Shown: positions 27,404 through 37,199 of the stretch, piece after piece | How positions within the stretch are numbered: position 1 is the stretch's first letter | Layout: every line of letters starts with the position of its first letter | Assembly (NCBI RefSeq): GCF_019977735.1 | Contig: NZ_AP025018.1 | Coordinates: 9,366,580-9,430,579 of the forward strand | Direction of reading: 5' to 3' | DNA from: Calothrix sp. PCC 7716 | Lineage (GTDB): Bacteria; Cyanobacteriota; Cyanobacteriia; Cyanobacteriales; Nostocaceae | DNA length: 64,000 bases | Translations under genes and position numbers: made by a program | Notes under the pieces: model-generated | The model's database searches: none | What the model saw: the letters and a program-made list of their open reading frames with translations, nothing else | Told to the model about the DNA's origin: nothing

Positions 27404-28447
27404 TTAGCCAACTTTAATTTCTGCAATAGCTTCTTCCAGGTGTTCCTGAATTACTAACTCTTCTCGTTCGAGGATTGCTCGTTTTGCAGCATCTTGTGCA
27501 ACCCTTACAACTTGAGCAGCAGAAAATCCATCCATTTGCTTAATAATAGCAGACCAGTTTATGGCGCCTACTTCAAGAGATGAGAGTGTTTCTTTAAGTA
27601 TAAATTCTAGCTCTTTTTCTCCTGGTTTGGGAACCTCTATCAAATCATCAAATCGTCTCCAAAGGGCTATATCAAGAGTTTTATTTAGATTAGTTGCTGC
27701 CACTAAAAGCCCAGATGACGGCTCATACTCGTCTAAAATTTGTAGAAATGTGTTAACAACCCGCTTAATTTCACCTACTTCTTGGAAATCCTCTCTTGAC
27801 TTAGCGATTGAATCACACTCATCAAGAAATAATAGGCACGGCTTTTTCGATGCTTCTTCAAACACAAGCCTTAAATTACTGGCTGTCTCACCTAAAAAAG
27901 ATGATACCATTGCATCAAATCTAACTTTGATTAATGGTAAGCCTGTATTCCAAGCTAAACGTTCAGCCCCCAATGTCTTGCCACAACCGGGAGAACCATA
28001 TAATAGAATTTTTTGACGATAACGTAAACCGTGATGAGCTAACCTGTCTCTAGCTGCATACTCACGTTCAATTCGACGGAAACGTTTCTCAATATTTGGA
28101 GGCAACACCATATGGTGCCGTAGTTTTTCTCTCGGTACGACGCTTACTAAGGGTATATTAAGTCTCTTACTCGTTGGTAGCTCGCCTAAAGTTTGAAGGC
28201 TCTCTGATGGAGATAATGTATTATGGTTGCCATTTGAAGGAGACAATGTGGAATTGCCGTTTGAAGATGATTTTTCTTTTTGGCTCTTTTTGGCAATATT
28301 CTCCAGCTGATCCGCTAGGAGCGTATGTCCTTTGCCACGCTCTTCCTCTATAACCAGGTTTGTGAGTTTATCAATCGCTTCAGTGTCTGAGCTAGCAATC
28401 GCTCTAAACAGTCTTTTGAGAAGCTCCGCCTTCATAACGCCTCTCAT
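27404..28447 (-). CDS. AAA+ ATPase (IetA-like) partner of the subtilase
   Basis: The protein has 347 residues. A helical N-terminal region and a Ser/Asn-rich linker with a repeated SNGNxxTLSPS unit (61-83) precede one AAA module. Walker A is GSPGCGKT (151-158), Walker B LLFLDECD (205-212), and an arginine-finger segment reads DIALWRRFDD. The domain resembles the FtsH/Cdc48-type classic AAA clade. ATP-driven remodelling of targets or activation of the downstream protease is likely by analogy with IetA of IetAS. The gene lies 29 bases upstream of the protease gene. A second ATG four codons in (28435) is an alternative start. Confidence 0.8.
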   Translation of the reverse strand: MRGVMKAELLKRLFRAIASSDTEAIDKLTNLVIEEERGKGHTLLADQLENIAKKSQKEKSSSNGNSTLSPSNGNHNTLSPSESLQTLGELPTSKRLNIPLVSVVPREKLRHHMVLPPNIEKRFRRIEREYAARDRLAHHGLRYRQKILLYGSPGCGKTLGAERLAWNTGLPLIKVRFDAMVSSFLGETASNLRLVFEEASKKPCLLFLDECDSIAKSREDFQEVGEIKRVVNTFLQILDEYEPSSGLLVAATNLNKTLDIALWRRFDDLIEVPKPGEKELEFILKETLSSLEVGAINWSAIIKQMDGFSAAQVVRVAQDAAKRAILEREELVIQEHLEEAIAEIKVG

Positions 28448-28578
28448 CCTAAATAATTTTTTATAGTATTATTGTATCGTTAAAAGGGTTTCGCGAAAAT
28501 AATATAGTGTACTCATAGATTTTAAGGCAATTTGTGCCAGATGCTTCGTTCCTCAGCATGACAGAAGCTAAAGCGTAG

Positions 28579-28606
28579 GTTGGGTGGAGGCTTTGCGTAA
28601 CCCAAC
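28579..28606. repeat. GTTGGGT...ACCCAAC interspersed hairpin
   Basis: Seven-base arms GTTGGGT (28579-28585) and ACCCAAC (28600-28606) with GGAGGCTTTGCGT between them. This resembles a hairpin repeat scattered through many cyanobacterial genomes. It occupies the divergent gap between the AAA ATPase and methylase genes (28448-28759), where I see no other feature except the promoters that must be there. Confidence 0.5.
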
Positions 28607-29339
28607 ATATCGATTACATAGTCACCAAAAGTATGAAGGCGCCTTCAAAACAAACAAACCATCCGCTACATCCGTTTTAATCCGTTGCCAGCGAGACATA
28701 ACAGCGAATTTTAAGTTACACTTCAGCTTGAGGATATCTGTTAACTCGTCTCTAATATAATGCCCTTAGAACTCCTGCAACACTGTACTTTTACTGGTCC
28801 TGCGTTACCTGAGCCTTTTGTTCGCTTTGAGTTAGAAAAAGAACTAACAAAAGCCAAACTTATCCCTAAAAATACAGGGAGCGAAGGTAAAGAACTGCAA
28901 GAGGCTTGGACTGTGTACCGTCGTAAGTTAAGGGAATTAGTAGCACGAGGCGGCGCCTTACGAGTACGGAATCATATAATTACTCCGTTATTAACGCTAC
29001 TTCGGTATGACCGTATTGAATCAGCAGGGGAAGTAGCCACTCGTGAGGGTTTAGAATCTGGAGGTGAGTTGCTTGTAAATGCGTCGGGTGACAAACTGCG
29101 GGTGTGGTGTGTTGATTTTGAAACTGATTTGGATGCACCTGCGAAAAGGGGAAGTGCTTATCGCTACAGCCATTTACGCATAGCACAGCGGGTTTTACTT
29201 GCTAGCGGGGAACGGTTTGGATTATTAACAAACGGGGTAGAATTACGATTAATAATTTCTGACCCTGCACGTCCTGACTCACAAGTTACCATTGCAATTG
29301 ACCCATACCACTGTTACGTGAAAGGCAGATAGCCCCGAA

Positions 29340-29377
29340 GTCAAAGCATTAATTCCAAAAAGAATTAATGCTTTGAC
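29340..29377. repeat. Left-end hairpin of the IS605-type element
   Basis: Perfect 16-base arms, GTCAAAGCATTAATTC (29340-29355) and its complement (29362-29377), around a 6-base loop, 22 bases from the left cleavage point. It is longer than the usual imperfect TnpA-recognition hairpin but in the right place. Confidence 0.75.
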
Positions 29378-29440
29378 GGTATTTATATCGGGGTGGAATG
29401 CCGAGAATCCAGTTTTAACTGGATTCGCTATTTTAGCAAT

Positions 29441-29863
29441 TTAACTTGAGTGATGCGGGTCATTAATATAGTTCATTATTACTGCACTTGATACCTTTCC
29501 GGTTGTGTCATAAAAATAGGCATGTGTCCAGAGGCTTGGGAGTCGTAACAAGTGTGGATATTCGCGTCTTAGGTAACAACTTGACCTACCCTTAAAAGCC
29601 TTAACCATTTGATTTATTGCCACATCTGGAGGATGCTCAACAAGCAAATGAACGTGGTCGGGTGCTATCTCCATCGCTTTAATTATCCACCCATTCTCGT
29701 TCGCAACTTCTGTTAATATCTCAGCAAGCCTTATCTTAACGCCTTCTGTTAGTACTTTCTTTCTACGTTTCGGTATCCAAACTAAATGTACGGTTGCGCT
29801 ACCAACTGAGTGATTATTGTGTCTATAATTTCTGTCCATATATTTTATCAAACTTGTTGACAA
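29441..29863 (-). CDS. tnpA: TnpA, Y1 HUH single-strand transposase
   Basis: 140 residues with the HUH motif HVHLLVEHP (about 79-87) and a Tyr in the C-terminal helix (VIMNYINDP) as nucleophile. It excises and inserts the element as single-stranded circles at TTAC-type targets. Transcribed away from tnpB. The length is normal and no stop interrupts it. Confidence 0.85.
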   Translation of the reverse strand: MSTSLIKYMDRNYRHNNHSVGSATVHLVWIPKRRKKVLTEGVKIRLAEILTEVANENGWIIKAMEIAPDHVHLLVEHPPDVAINQMVKAFKGRSSCYLRREYPHLLRLPSLWTHAYFYDTTGKVSSAVIMNYINDPHHSS

Positions 29864-29929
29864 ACTGATTCTATCTACTCTATTGTAGTTGATAGATAAA
29901 ACAAGTCAACACTAAGGAGGTGATTAGAT

Positions 29930-31549
29930 ATGGCTAAGAAGACGAGAACACCGTCATTTGTCACTGAGTTTGAGTTATTGGTTACAAGTCTTGCAGAGAA
30001 GGAACTAGATGCAAGATTTCAAACTGGCAGGCAGTTATATAATGCAGTGCTTGGTGAAGCAATGGCGAGGGTGCAAAATGTACGCAATTCTGAGCCATAT
30101 CAAGAAGCCAAAAAAATCAAGGTCAAAACTGAGGATGATAAAAAGCGGAAGAATGAGTTATTTTCTCAAGCTAGAAAACAAGCACGCTTTTCTGATTTTG
30201 AACTGCAAGACTTTGCTACTTTAACTGCCAAGAGTTCTAAGTGGATGTGGGAGAAACTAGATAGCCACACAATCCAAAAGATAGGAACACGCGCATTCAA
30301 AGCTGTTGAGAAAGTATTGTACGGTAAGGCTAGAAAAGTTAGGTTTAAGTTGTTTAGCTCTTTTCATTCGATAGAGGGTAAAACCAACACACAAAGCATT
30401 AAATTTTTTGGTGGTACTGATTGCTGTATCAAATGGGGTAAAGATTTAACTTTGCCTATCCGTTTTCCTGATAAATGGAACGAAGTACTTGAATATGGGT
30501 ATCGTTCACCAATTAAGTATTGCCGCATTTTGTGGCGAGAAATAAATGGTAAGCGTCGTTGGTATGTACAGCTTATTAACGAAGGTGTACCCTACAAAGA
30601 AACTCCAGCGTATAAACTGCACAACAAAGTTAATTCCAATACTGGATTAGTCGGTATTGATTTAAATGTTAGTAATGTAGCTGTAGTTGGTGACAACAAA
30701 GCTGGTTTATTCCCATTTGCAGAGAACGTACCAACTTTTGAGCAAGAAATTAAGACTTTGCAGCGTAAAATGGAGCGGTCGCGTCGTGCAAATAATCCAG
30801 AAAACTACGAACCAAATTTTGAGAAAAAAGTTGGACGTAGCAATAGACGTAAAAAAGGTAAAGTAAAAAAGGGTTCTCGCCGTTGGAAACAAAGTAATGC
30901 GTATAGAAAATATGCAAGTAAAAAGCGAGAACTAGAGCGCCGTAAAGCCGCTTATTCTAAGTCTCAAAATAGAGGTTTAGCTAATAAAGTAGTACGCGAA
31001 TTTGGCGTAAATATTAAAGCTGAGAATGTCTCAGTACGTGGTTGGCAGAAAAGATATGGTAAAGCAATATCTGCCAAATCACCCAGTTTTTTCCAATCTG
31101 AATTAGCACGCAAGGCTGAAAGTGCTGGTGGGCAATTCACAACATTTTCTACTCGAAAAACCGCGTTATCTCAAACACATCTTGATGGTACTCGTATCAA
31201 AAAATCTCTATCAGAAAGAGTACATAAAGATGTCTCAGGTTTTGAGATGCACCGCGATTTATTCTCCGCATATTTGAGTAGACATGTCAATGATAACGAT
31301 GAACTCAACGTGTCTCAAGCTCATAGAGATTGGGAAAGGACGGAGCCGTTCTTAACACAGGCGTGGAGTGAGTTTAAAATGGCGAGTGCAAAGACTAGTT
31401 CTAAGCCCGGTGGTGTCATTTCCCCCGTAGAGCCAAACTGTGTAAAGACTGAACAGCCTAACCAGATAGCTTGTAAAAAGGGCGAAAAGTTAGGTAAAAG
31501 TGGGGTTAGCAATAGCCCTGCGGTTCAGCCCGAATCCCCGTCTCTTTAG
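29930..31549 (+). CDS. tnpB: TnpB, RNA-guided nuclease of IS605 type without zinc-finger cysteines
   Basis: The protein has 539 residues. The RuvC-like triad is D244 (GIDLNVSN), E365 (IKAENVSV) and D443 (MHRDLFSAY). An Arg/Lys-rich helical insert (about 270-345) is present. In most TnpB proteins two CxxC pairs lie between the second and third motifs. Here the corresponding segment (TALSQTHLDGTRIKKSLSERVHKDVSG) contains no cysteine at all. The C-terminus is long and Pro/Ser-rich; it overlaps the right end and therefore the guide RNA. GGAGG lies 9 bases before the ATG, a strong ribosome-binding site. Confidence 0.85.
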   Translation: MAKKTRTPSFVTEFELLVTSLAEKELDARFQTGRQLYNAVLGEAMARVQNVRNSEPYQEAKKIKVKTEDDKKRKNELFSQARKQARFSDFELQDFATLTAKSSKWMWEKLDSHTIQKIGTRAFKAVEKVLYGKARKVRFKLFSSFHSIEGKTNTQSIKFFGGTDCCIKWGKDLTLPIRFPDKWNEVLEYGYRSPIKYCRILWREINGKRRWYVQLINEGVPYKETPAYKLHNKVNSNTGLVGIDLNVSNVAVVGDNKAGLFPFAENVPTFEQEIKTLQRKMERSRRANNPENYEPNFEKKVGRSNRRKKGKVKKGSRRWKQSNAYRKYASKKRELERRKAAYSKSQNRGLANKVVREFGVNIKAENVSVRGWQKRYGKAISAKSPSFFQSELARKAESAGGQFTTFSTRKTALSQTHLDGTRIKKSLSERVHKDVSGFEMHRDLFSAYLSRHVNDNDELNVSQAHRDWERTEPFLTQAWSEFKMASAKTSSKPGGVISPVEPNCVKTEQPNQIACKKGEKLGKSGVSNSPAVQPESPSL

Positions 31550-31567
31550 AGCGGGGAGTCGGCTCAA
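31536..31567 (+). ncRNA. Right-end hairpin and probable omega-RNA 3' end
   Basis: CCCCG (31536-31540) and CGGGG (31552-31556), with an inner CTC/GAG, form a hairpin just before the TCAA right boundary. In IS605 elements the transcript of the tnpB 3' end folds into the guide RNA, whose guide is the flanking sequence, here the methylase gene from 31568. The 5' end of the RNA cannot be set from sequence. Confidence 0.55.
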
Positions 31568-34500
31568 TGGAAGCGCGCTAGTCAAATTCCTGATTCTTTC
31601 TTGCTTTTACTTGCGCTAGCTTGTCCAGAAGGTGTAAAAGCAATACCCGACTTAGTTGAAAAAGCACGGTTACAACAAGCGCGCGTAACCAAAGAACTGC
31701 GAGTACAAGCAAGACGCGCAGTAGAAAGGTTTATCCAAGAAATTTTAGATAATTCCCACAACGCTAACGCATCATATCTTTCTATTAAGCCAGAACAATT
31801 AGGTAAAGCCTTATGGAAAGAAGGTTTAATCATTGTTTATCGCTTACTGTTCATTCTTAAATTAGAAACAAGCGACAACCCTGCACAAGCATTTAGTTTC
31901 GCATCAACAAGCTTATGGCGCAATACCTTCTCACCAAGTATGGCACTAGCAAGTTACGCGCGCAAAGTATTAGATGACGGTTGGCAAACAGGGAGTTTAT
32001 TAGAGTCAGGGATGCGCGCGTTATTTAAAATGTTCGTCTCTGGAATAGATTGTACAGAAATGTCTGTTAAACCATTAGGTGGCGCCTTATTTGGAGAGAA
32101 TGCAACACCAGTACTATCTAGTTTAACTTGGGGAGAAAGGGCAGTTGCACATTTATTAGACCAGTTGCTATGGACAACACCGCAAAAAGGTAAAGGAAGA
32201 GAGCGGGTACATTATGCACCATTAGATGTAGAAGACTTGGGACGGGTTTATGAAGCTTTACTCGAATTAGAACCAGGTATTACAACTGAACCAATGTGTC
32301 GTTTACGGCGCCAAAAATTAGAAGTAGTTGTGCCAGTGGCGCAGGGAGAAAAATATCGTCCAGCAAACCCCACCTTAAACTTAGCTAGCGAGGAAATAGA
32401 AGAAGACATAGAAGAAATTGAAGAAACAGAAGAAGAGGAAGAAACATCCAAACGAGGTAAAAAAACTAAAGTAGAATGGATAGAGGAAATATCACCGAGA
32501 CGTTTTTACTTGCGCGTTGGTTTAGGAAGAAAAGCAAGCGGGTCATACTATACGCCCCATTCATTCGTGCGATTTTTAGTTAAAGAAACACTCGAACCGC
32601 AAATCAATGAACGTAGTCCCAAAGAAGACCCGAACCCTGGAGAAATATTAAAATTAAAAGTATTAGACCCCTCGATGGGAAGCGGGCACTTTTTAGTAGA
32701 AGCTTGTCGATATTTAGGTGAGAAGCTATACGAAGCATGTCGCTTATGCGATGAATTAGCATCTTCAAACTCTGCAAAAGCCCAAATATATCGCCAACGA
32801 GTCATAGACTTACCCGACCCAGATGATAAACTAATGAAATACTTACCATCTGCGGCGCCGGAAGGTCAAGAAACAGGTTTTTCTCAAGCCGAAGCAATTG
32901 CATTATGTCGGCGCCTAGTAGCAGTACACTGTTTATACGGAGTTGATAAAAATCCTTTAGCAGTAGAATTAGCCAAATTATCATTATGGTTAGAGTCTCA
33001 CGCAGAGGGTTTACCCTTGACATTTCTAGACCATCGCTTAGTTTTAGGAGACTCATTAACAGGTCCATTCTTTGAACACTTATTAAAATATCCAGGTGGT
33101 AAGCAAGATAGAGTAGATGATGTATTTGCAATCAACCTGCGACAGCAATTTAAACAAAAGATGAACGAAGCGTTGAAATATGCGCGTGATTTAGAGGCAA
33201 CAATAGGAATTAATATAGCTGATATTTTAACAAAACAAGCAGCCAAAGAAAAACTAGATGCAGCATTGGCGCCTTTTAAAATTGTAGCAGCCGCTTGGTC
33301 AGGTGGCGTAATGTTAGGGAATGAAGGATGTAGCGATTTAGATTACTCCTGGTTAATTCAAGCAGTTGCAGCAACCGGAGAGCTACCAGAAGATTTGGCT
33401 GATAAACCTAAATTATTGGCAATGATAGCGCGCGGTTTGGGAATAGAACAGGCGCCGTCAACGCGCGATGAGTTGTTGGCAGTTTTGAATGATAAAATAT
33501 GTGTACCTGCTTTAGCTTATGATTTAGCTTTTGCAGAAGTATTTTATAGAAGTGGAGATTTAGAAGATAAGCAAGGCTTTAGTGCAGTATTAGGAAATCC
33601 ACCGTGGGATAGAATTCGTCCTTTCGTTAAAGAGTTTTACGCAGCAATTGATTTTTCAATTTTAGATGCACCAACTAAACGTGAGCGTGATAGTATTGAG
33701 CAGCGACTATCCGAAAAAGTAGAAATCCGTACTGCTTTTGAAGCATATGTAGAAGAATTTGATGCCCAAGGTCGAGTACATGATACTAAATTTAGTTGGC
33801 AAAGTGTTCGCATCGGTGATATTTGGGCAGGACGGGGGAATGCTGACGCATACTGTCTTTTTGCTGAGTCCAGTGCTTATTTATTACAACCTAATGGTTA
33901 TCTTGGTTTTGTTCTCCCTTCAGCTTTTTATGCTAATGAAGGTGCTACTGGAATTAGGCAGCTTTATTTACAAGAAATGTCTTTAAAGTTTTGTTATTCT
34001 TTTGAGAATAGAAAAAAGCTTTTTGAAATTGATTCTCGCTTCAAATTTGCTGTTATTGTAGCTACCCGTAGAGAAATTACTAAAGAATTTTTGTGTGCTT
34101 TTTATCTACATAATGATGATTGGCTGTTTGATAACCAAGTTCAGGAAGGAAAATTAAAGTATAGTCTAGAATTTGTCCAAAAAACAGGTGGGGAATATTT
34201 AAATTTTTTAGAATTAAAGTCAACCCAAGAATTTAATCTTGTTAAAACTTGCTTTGACAATGGACAGGCATTTGGCAAAATCTGCGATAATTTAGATATT
34301 AAAATTGGTCGTGAATTAGATATGACTCGTGATTCTTGGCGATTTACACCAACAAGTAAAATTCTTTCAGATGATAAAGATCCAAGAGATACAGAAGTGA
34401 CTTATCAACTTATAGAGAGAGGTTATTTAGTTTTGCATGAAGGGAAAACGTTTCATCAATACACTGATAAATGGGAGGAACGTCCAAGATATATTTTAAA

Positions 34501-35468
34501 TATAAATCAGGTTCTAGAAAAAAATGATTGGTTAGCAAGCGTTCCTTTTTATCGTTTATCTTTTCGTGAAATAGCAAGCTCCACAAATGAAAGAACAGCT
34601 ATCTTTACACTGTCATCACCTGGCTACATGTACGGTAATAAAGCACCTTGTGAACGTCATCCATTCCAACGAGCTTCTTGGAAAGCTCTTACTATTTTAG
34701 CTGTAGCAAATTCATTCTGTTTTGATATACTACTACGTCAACGTGTACAAGCTACTATTAATCTGTTTATCTTGAACTCTACACCTATACCTATATTTAA
34801 AACACGACCCCAAAACTCTTATATATTTTTAACTCACTCCGCCCTACGCCTCACCTGCAACCATATCGGCTACTTTCCTTTATGGCAAGAACAATTAGGC
34901 GAAACTTGGCGCGAACCTAAACCTTCCTTTACCTTCCCAGTTCTCGCTACAGATGATGAACGCTGGCAAGTGCGCGCGGCTATAGATGCGGTAGTTGCAG
35001 ATGCTTACGGACTCAATCGCGAACAATACACTCACATTCTCTCAACTTTCAGTCACAAAAGTTACCCCAAGGCGCCGCAACTGTGTCTCGCTTGTTTTGA
35101 CGAATTACAAAGCATCGGCATTGAAGCATTTACTAAAAAGTATAACCCATACTGGGATATTCCTTTAAATGAAAATTTACCTCAACCAGTGATAGAGTTA
35201 CCAATTCTTAATCAGAATAATGAAAATGCTGTTTCTACAGATGATGGTAGCTTTCAACTTAGTGGTGAGGCGCCACCAAAGAAAACGCGACGAAAGAAAA
35301 AATAAATAGTAAAGTTCGTAAATAAACGCTTCTTATTACTTGGCACACAGAATAAGCATGTGCTAGTATTTCTAGGAACGGAAAAGCAGATGCAGTTAGT
35401 TAAAAATTAAGTATAATGGCAATTGAATTTATTTTATAAACTTAATTGATTATTGTTCTCATTGTTGA

Positions 35469-35816
35469 TTACTCTGACTCATCCTCAAAGTCTACTGTGA
35501 TTAAGCGTAAATCTTCTGTGTAGTACAGAGTTGCAAAAAAGTATTTAGGAATCACAACTCCATTTCGGTGTCTTTCAACCCCTCCTATTGCAACTTTACT
35601 AACATAATGATTGCCAAAACCAGTTTCATAATTATTCATAATAAATCTTTTTGTTAGCACTTCAGTTTGCGTATCTTTGGAAGGGATTTCTTCACGAGAT
35701 AAATTATTAAAACCTCCTTTCTCTAGCTCTGAGTTTAAAGCGCAACTAACATCTGCTAAAATTTTTTCATCGGGTAGTAAGTTGTTGATTAATTCCACTA
35801 AAGTTATTATGTTCAT
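35469..35816 (-). CDS. Small hypothetical protein
   Basis: 115 residues, mixed alpha/beta, without membrane segments or familiar motifs. GAGG lies 6 bases before the ATG, and the frame is well formed. It lies just downstream of a second small gene on the same strand and after the nucleoside hydrolase pair. It could be part of that cassette, for instance an immunity or chaperone-type factor, but nothing in it supports a particular role. Confidence 0.5.
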   Translation of the reverse strand: MNIITLVELINNLLPDEKILADVSCALNSELEKGGFNNLSREEIPSKDTQTEVLTKRFIMNNYETGFGNHYVSKVAIGGVERHRNGVVIPKYFFATLYYTEDLRLITVDFEDESE

Positions 35817-35862
35817 ATTTGCCTCATAATTGTTTGGTATTTTAAATAATTATATAACTTCT

Positions 35863-36183
35863 CTACAGTGAAATTAAAGCAAACTTTTCCTCAATAGCTT
35901 TTTGTTCATTTTTCTCAAAAAAATCGGTTTCGTATGTGATATTTATCCAAATACATGGGAAAAGTCCTTTGCTAATTTTATTGATAGCATCAATATCCAA
36001 ATCTTCATCATAAATATCTGACTCACTTTTAATAACCATGTACTCAAATCCAATAATTAAGTTTTTTTCATATAAATTTTTGAGATATTTCTTAATTTCT
36101 AGTATTTGCTTATGAGACTCTGATAAATCACCTATACTTTTCTTGGCAATATACTCTTTACTCGAAAGACCTACAAAAGTCAT
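35863..36183 (-). CDS. Small hypothetical protein
   Basis: 106 residues, acidic and helical. A good ribosome-binding site (AGGAG, 7 bases before the ATG) supports expression. No recognised domain. About 46 bases separate it from the next small gene, suggesting they are co-transcribed. The gap to the upstream nucleoside hydrolase gene (about 130 bases) may contain its own promoter. Confidence 0.5.
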   Translation of the reverse strand: MTFVGLSSKEYIAKKSIGDLSESHKQILEIKKYLKNLYEKNLIIGFEYMVIKSESDIYDEDLDIDAINKISKGLFPCIWINITYETDFFEKNEQKAIEEKFALISL

Positions 36184-36310
36184 ATTTGTTCTCCTAGTTA
36201 TATCTATATGTTATATATATTATATAAAATTTTAAAGATTAATTATCCATCATCAAAATTTGCACACGCGCATCACACTATGTATTGCTATGATACAAAT
36301 GATACAATGC

Positions 36311-37189
36311 CTATGTTAGTGTAAATGTCTGAAAAAATTGGTCATGGTCAATAGCGATGGTAATAAATGTATTGGTGTTGTTGGCAACTATAGCTCCCCA
36401 TTCCCCACCTTTACGATAAATCTCTACTTCTTGAAATTTGGCTATATTCCTGTTTACAGCAATACAAGCTGCTAGAGGGTCGTGAAACATCTTTCCTTCT
36501 TGTCTATGCTTTAGATATAGTTCCATACCATTATAAATAAGATTAAGACCAGCAGAGTTATTTTTAAATGGTTTCATATACTCATGAAACTCTTTATTAT
36601 AAATTACTCCATGACAAACATTTTTTGAAACAATATCTCTTGTCAGAACCTGAGTAGAAGAAAGTAAAGCTAGCGCAGCTTTTGGGTCTCCATTAAAATT
36701 ATATGTCAGGCAAGTTTCGACTCCATTAAATTTAGGTAGACGAAATTCAGATGGTACAACGCTATCTCCTGCAAACCCACCTTGTCCCACCCAGTGTTTA
36801 ATTGTTATGTCAGGATAATTTTTCAGCAATAATCTTAAATTATGTAATGGGGCGCCTGTAAGTAGCACTACATCTGGATACAAATTAATAGTAGTGGCTA
36901 TAATATAATCAGCAGAATTATCTGGTTTATCAGGTGGAATCATTCCAATAAATTCATAATGAAATTCTGAAACTGCATCTTTATTAGAATCTGGATTACG
37001 CGCACCTACTGGAATATTAGACTTGTTGAGACGATGCAGGATGTGGCGGATAACTCCTATTTGTGCTTTAGAACCTGGATTAATTGTAACTGCTCGTAGG
37101 GCAACCGACGGATGAGAGCAAAGGAAGCACAAAGCAAATACATCATCCGGGTCTCTAGTTTCCATATCAAAAATTATATCAATACTCAT
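36311..37189 (-). CDS. Inosine-uridine nucleoside hydrolase-like protein
   Basis: 292 residues. The N-terminus reads IIFDMETRDPDDVFAL, matching the DxxxxxDD calcium-binding cluster of IunH-type hydrolases; LLTGAPLHNLRLLL and MFHDPLAAC (second Asp with the HDP motif) match the other active-site regions. These enzymes cleave the N-glycosidic bond of nucleosides. Ten bases separate it from the upstream phosphoribosyltransferase-like gene, so both are one operon. The pairing suggests a base/nucleoside-processing reaction; in a defence island it may consume or modify nucleotides during infection, which is inference. Confidence 0.75.
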   Translation of the reverse strand: MSIDIIFDMETRDPDDVFALCFLCSHPSVALRAVTINPGSKAQIGVIRHILHRLNKSNIPVGARNPDSNKDAVSEFHYEFIGMIPPDKPDNSADYIIATTINLYPDVVLLTGAPLHNLRLLLKNYPDITIKHWVGQGGFAGDSVVPSEFRLPKFNGVETCLTYNFNGDPKAALALLSSTQVLTRDIVSKNVCHGVIYNKEFHEYMKPFKNNSAGLNLIYNGMELYLKHRQEGKMFHDPLAACIAVNRNIAKFQEVEIYRKGGEWGAIVANNTNTFITIAIDHDQFFQTFTLT

Positions 37190-37199
37190 AACATGCTAA

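Larger units (their letters stand above)
29318..31567 (+). mobile_element. IS200/IS605-family element (IS608-like), 2250 bp
   Basis: Carries tnpA and tnpB transcribed divergently. The left flank ends in TTAC (29314-29317) and the right end is TCAA (31564-31567), the cleavage tetranucleotides known for IS608. There is no target duplication, as expected for single-strand peel-and-paste transposition. Subterminal hairpins are present at both ends (29340-29377 and 31536-31556). The insertion lies inside the methylase gene and precise excision would restore it. No GGCGCC occurs in it. Confidence 0.85.
28760..35305 (+). pseudogene. drmMI: DrmMI-like N6-adenine DNA methyltransferase, interrupted by an IS605-type element
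   Basis: The N-terminal piece (28760-29317, 186 residues, restriction-enzyme-like N-terminal domain) and the C-terminal piece (31568-35305, 1245 residues) are in frame when 29318-31567 is removed, giving a 1431-residue protein. In the rebuilt numbering, motif I is DPSMGSGHFL (from 553) and the catalytic motif IV is NPPW (863-866), the signature of adenine-N6 methylases fused to Eco57I/BREX-like architectures. The methylase would protect host DNA in a class 1 DISARM-like system. As it stands it is cut after residue 186. The 31601 frame can start only at an internal ATG, and it retains both methylase motifs. An Asp/Glu-rich linker lies at about 455-475. Confidence 0.8.
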
